A stretch of 64,000 nucleotides of DNA from Thermococcus cleftensis (GTDB taxonomy: Archaea > Methanobacteriota_B > Thermococci > Thermococcales > Thermococcaceae): the NCBI RefSeq assembly GCF_000265525.1, contig NC_018015.1:1152322-1216321 (forward strand). Direction: 5' to 3'. The stretch's first letter is position 1. The number at the start of each line of letters is the position of its first letter. Positions 61,528 to 64,000 of this stretch are shown here, one piece after another. The notes beneath the pieces are model-generated. The model saw only the letters and a list, made by a program, of their open reading frames with translations, had not been told where the DNA came from and did not search any database. The position numbers and the translations under genes are program-made.

Positions 61528-62436
61528 ATGAAGATTTACGTCCTCGGAGCCGGGAGCATAGGTTCCCTCTTCGGAGCTCTCTTAACGAGGGCGGGCAACG
61601 ACGTGACGCTCATCGGAAGGGAGGAGCAGGTGAGGGCGATACTGGAGAGGGGGCTCAGGATAACCGGAGTGGAGGAGTTCGTGGTCAGGCCAAGGGCGAC
61701 CGTTCACGCCCCCGAAGAACCACCAGAGCTTCTCCTCCTGGCGACCAAGTCCTACTCCACCAAAGCCGCCTTGGAGTGCGCCAGAAAATGCATCGGTCCG
61801 GAAACGTGGATTCTGAGCGTCCAGAACGGCCTTGGAAACGAGGAACTGGCTATGAGGGTGACGCCTAATGTGATGGGAGGCATAACTACCAACGGCGCAA
61901 TGCTAATGGAGTGGGGCGTCGTAAAGTGGACAGGCAAGGGTATAACGGTCATCGGGAAGTACCCCACGGGTGGAGACCCCTTTGTTGGGGAGGTCGCCGG
62001 AGTTCTCAGGGAGGCCGGACTCGAGGTTTCCACCACTGAGAACGTCCTGGGCTGGAAATGGGCCAAGGCGATAGTCAATTCCGTGATAAACGGCCTTGGA
62101 ACAGTTCTTGAAGTCAAGAACGGGGCTTTGAAGGACGACCCGTACCTCGAGGCGGTCTCGGTGGACGTGGCAAGGGAGGGCTGCATGGTGGCCCAGCAGC
62201 TCGGCGTGGAGTTCGAGATGCACCCCCTGGAGCTCCTCTGGGACACGATTGAACGCACGAGGGAGAACTACAACTCCACCCTTCAGGACATAAGGAGGGG
62301 CAAGAGGACGGAGATAGACTACATCAACGGCAAGATAGTTGAGTACGCGGGCTCCGTCGGTCTGGAAGCGCCGAGGAACGAACTCATCTGGGCCCTGGTC
62401 AAGGCGAAGGAAAATCTAAATAAACCGGGCGGTTGA
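61528..62436 (+). CDS. panE: Ketopantoate reductase
   Basis: The 302-residue enzyme reduces 2-dehydropantoate to pantoate, feeding pantoate kinase. It has the Rossmann motif [20 protein letters not shown], the catalytic Lys in [17 protein letters not shown], and [21 protein letters not shown]. Thermococcus ketopantoate reductase is known to be inhibited by CoA. The ATG at 61528 follows GGTGGTGAG. A TATA-like GTCTTTAAACGG precedes it by about 20 nt. Confidence 0.95.
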   Translation: MKIYVLGAGSIGSLFGALLTRAGNDVTLIGREEQVRAILERGLRITGVEEFVVRPRATVHAPEEPPELLLLATKSYSTKAALECARKCIGPETWILSVQNGLGNEELAMRVTPNVMGGITTNGAMLMEWGVVKWTGKGITVIGKYPTGGDPFVGEVAGVLREAGLEVSTTENVLGWKWAKAIVNSVINGLGTVLEVKNGALKDDPYLEAVSVDVAREGCMVAQQLGVEFEMHPLELLWDTIERTRENYNSTLQDIRRGKRTEIDYINGKIVEYAGSVGLEAPRNELIWALVKAKENLNKPGG

Positions 62437-62457
62437 ACTTAACTTGGGGGATTGAAG

Positions 62458-63105
62458 ATGCCCATATTTGGGGGTAAGGAGAGCAGCGTTTTTGAGGCCA
62501 TAGAGAATCATCTCAAGGTCGTGGACGAAGCACTGGTTGCGTTCAGGGCTCTGGTCGAGGCTTACCTCGAGGGCGACTTCGAGAGGGCAAAGGCCTTCGA
62601 GAGGGAAGTGGACCAGCTCGAGAGTAAGGCGGACTCCCTTAGGAGGGGCATAGAGACCATGCTCTACGAGGGGGCCTTCCTACCTGCCAACAGGGGCGAC
62701 TACGTCCGCTTGAGCGAGCTCATAGACCAGGTGGCCGATGCCGCCGAGAGCGCGGCCCACACTCTTATTCTGGCAAAACCAAAGGTGCCGGCCGAGCTGA
62801 AAGATGAGATCCTTCGCCTCGTGGATTCGGCTAGAGACACCTATTCAGTCCTCGTTCAGGCGGTCAATGCTCTCAATACTGATGTTGATAAGGCTATAGA
62901 GCTTGCCAAGGCCGTCGAGGACGCCGAAGAAAAGGCCGATGAAGTGGAGTACGATGTCAAGGGTAAGGTTTTTGAGAGCGAGACCATCACCACCTACGCC
63001 AAGCTCATCTGGAACCAGATACTCACCAAGATGGGCGACATAGCTGACAGGGCGGAAGATACTTCCGACCAGGTCATGCTGATGGCCATAAAGAGAAGGG
63101 GTTGA
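62458..63105 (+). CDS. DUF47/PhoU-like protein
   Basis: The 215-residue all-helical protein has FERAKAFEREVDQLESKADS and VADAAESAAHTLILAKP, typical of the DUF47 (PhoU-related) family, usually encoded beside PiT phosphate transporters and thought to control them. Here pitA is 6 kb away. Start 62458 follows GGGGGATTGAAG. A TATA-like ATCTAAATAAACC lies near 62413-62425. It may share a transcript with serA, 10 nt downstream. Confidence 0.88.
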   Translation: MPIFGGKESSVFEAIENHLKVVDEALVAFRALVEAYLEGDFERAKAFEREVDQLESKADSLRRGIETMLYEGAFLPANRGDYVRLSELIDQVADAAESAAHTLILAKPKVPAELKDEILRLVDSARDTYSVLVQAVNALNTDVDKAIELAKAVEDAEEKADEVEYDVKGKVFESETITTYAKLIWNQILTKMGDIADRAEDTSDQVMLMAIKRRG

Positions 63106-63115
63106 GGTGATGGAA

Positions 63116-64000
63116 ATGGCGAAGGTACTCGTTGCAGCTCCGCTCCACGAGAAGGCTATGGAGGTTCTAAGGAAAGCCGGTTTTGATGTTATCTACGAGG
63201 AGTACCCCGACGAGGAGAGGCTCGTTGAGCTCGTGAAAGACGTCGATGCGATAATCGTCAGAAGCAAGCCGAAGGTGACGAGGAGGGTCATCGAGAGTGC
63301 ACCCAAGCTCAAGGTCATCGGGAGGGCCGGCGTTGGACTGGACAACATAGACCTCGAAGCCGCTAAGGAGAGGGGCATTAAGGTTGTGAACAGCCCCGGG
63401 GCGAGCTCAAGGAGCGTCGCCGAGCTGGCGATAGCTTTGATGTTCAGCGTGGCCAGGAAGGTAGCCTTCGCCGACAGGAAGATGCGCGAGGGCGTCTGGG
63501 CCAAGAAGCAGTGCATGGGAATCGAACTTGAGGGCAAGACCATAGGAGTAATCGGCTTCGGAAGGATAGGCTACGAGGTGGCCAAGATTGCCCATGCCCT
63601 TGGTATGAAGGTTCTCCTCTACGACCCCTACCCGAACGAGGAGATGGCCAAAGAGGTCGGCGGGAAGTTCGCCCAGCTTGAGGAGCTTCTGAGGGAGAGC
63701 GACGTAGTTACCCTTCACGTTCCGCTGGTGGAGCAGACCTACCACCTCATCAACGAGGAGCGGCTCAAGCTGATGAAGCCAACGGCAATACTCATCAACG
63801 CCGCCCGCGGTGCAGTTGTCGATACCAGCGCCCTCGTCAAAGCCCTCCAGGAGGGCTGGATTGCCGGAGCGGGCTTAGATGTTTTCGAGGAGGAGCCCCT
63901 GCCGAAGGACCACCCACTCACAAAGCTCGACAACGTCGTCCTCACACCCCACATCGGTGCCTCAACGGAAGAGGCCCAGATGCGCGCCGGGGTTCAGGTT
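63116..64000 (+). CDS. serA: D-3-phosphoglycerate dehydrogenase, C-terminus outside the window
   Basis: The frame is open for all 295 codons to the window edge. The product oxidises 3-phosphoglycerate to 3-phosphohydroxypyruvate, the first step of serine synthesis. It has IGRAGVGLDNIDLEAAKERG, the NAD-binding GVIGFGRIGYEVAKIAHALG and the active-site Arg (INAARGAVVDT), Glu (DVFEEEPLP) and His (LTPHIGAS). Start 63116 follows GAGGTGATGGAA; an in-frame ATG at 63110 is an alternative. A glyoxylate-type 2-hydroxyacid dehydrogenase is possible but less likely. Confidence 0.88.
   Translation, partial: MAKVLVAAPLHEKAMEVLRKAGFDVIYEEYPDEERLVELVKDVDAIIVRSKPKVTRRVIESAPKLKVIGRAGVGLDNIDLEAAKERGIKVVNSPGASSRSVAELAIALMFSVARKVAFADRKMREGVWAKKQCMGIELEGKTIGVIGFGRIGYEVAKIAHALGMKVLLYDPYPNEEMAKEVGGKFAQLEELLRESDVVTLHVPLVEQTYHLINEERLKLMKPTAILINAARGAVVDTSALVKALQEGWIAGAGLDVFEEEPLPKDHPLTKLDNVVLTPHIGASTEEAQMRAGVQV

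Noticed and set aside
1-64000. CRISPR array, insertion sequence or provirus
   Set aside because: No regularly spaced repeats, transposase or integrase motifs or phage structural genes were seen on either strand.

Overview
The window is chromosomal DNA of a hyperthermophilic archaeon of the order Thermococcales, most likely a Thermococcus species. The evidence is the gene content: DNA ligase next to pantoate kinase, the combined POR/VOR oxidoreductase operon, tungsten GAPOR beside the bifunctional FBP aldolase/phosphatase, TFE, LrpA, archaeosine synthase, archaeal NAC and tetraether lipid synthase. GGTGA-type ribosome binding sites, BRE/TATA promoters, many 1-4 nt gene overlaps and a GC-rich coding sequence agree. 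I see no CRISPR array, insertion sequence, rRNA or replication origin.

Layout. 1-4.4 kb: a partial LrgA-like gene, a DUF2139 protein, the radical SAM tetraether lipid synthase with a small overlapping partner, and a small helical protein. 4.4-13.9 kb: family 4 uracil-DNA glycosylase, NhaC antiporter, pantoate kinase, DNA ligase, PrsW-like protein, PyrE, a MinD-like ATPase with a winged-helix partner, an RNA m5U methyltransferase and LrpA. 13.9-14.6 kb is non-coding except for an intron-containing tRNA-Trp whose intron is itself a C/D guide RNA. 14.6-22.5 kb: fbp and gor with Tgr operators, an FAD oxidoreductase, carbamate kinase, a membrane ClpP-like protease and a coiled-coil protein. 22.5-27.0 kb: ArcS and small or membrane proteins. 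27.1-32.5 kb: a minus-strand operon of an ABC exporter with secreted PEGA and paralogous surface proteins, in which two of six genes are broken. 32.8-45.6 kb: an SFM1-like SPOUT methyltransferase, tRNA-Gly(CCC), a DMT transporter, an AAA ATPase with a palindromic operator, GcvT, UspA, CutA/DUF99, acylphosphatase, an ACT-domain regulator, a PfkB kinase, TFE with DUF2110, a membrane protein and Mrp/NBP35. 45.6-49.2 kb: an FmdE plus Fec-type ABC uptake operon behind a full SurR-type site. 49.4-55.0 kb: porG-vorDAB-porDAB. 55.2-64.0 kb: PitA, HflX, an AhpD-like protein, NAC, VapBC, a TPR protein, Ogt, a TrmJ-like methyltransferase, ketopantoate reductase, a DUF47 protein and the start of SerA.

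How the parts fit. Central metabolism is strongly represented: peptide and pyruvate oxidation (POR/VOR), the glycolysis/gluconeogenesis switch (GAPOR versus FBPase, each carrying a Tgr motif on the expected side of its TATA box), and two steps of the archaeal CoA pathway (pantoate kinase and ketopantoate reductase). The least explained parts are the ABC/PEGA operon with its two lesions, the FmdE-linked uptake operon, and several perfect palindromes at promoters (25.6, 36.2 and 49.3 kb; a tandem 12-bp array at 41.36 kb).
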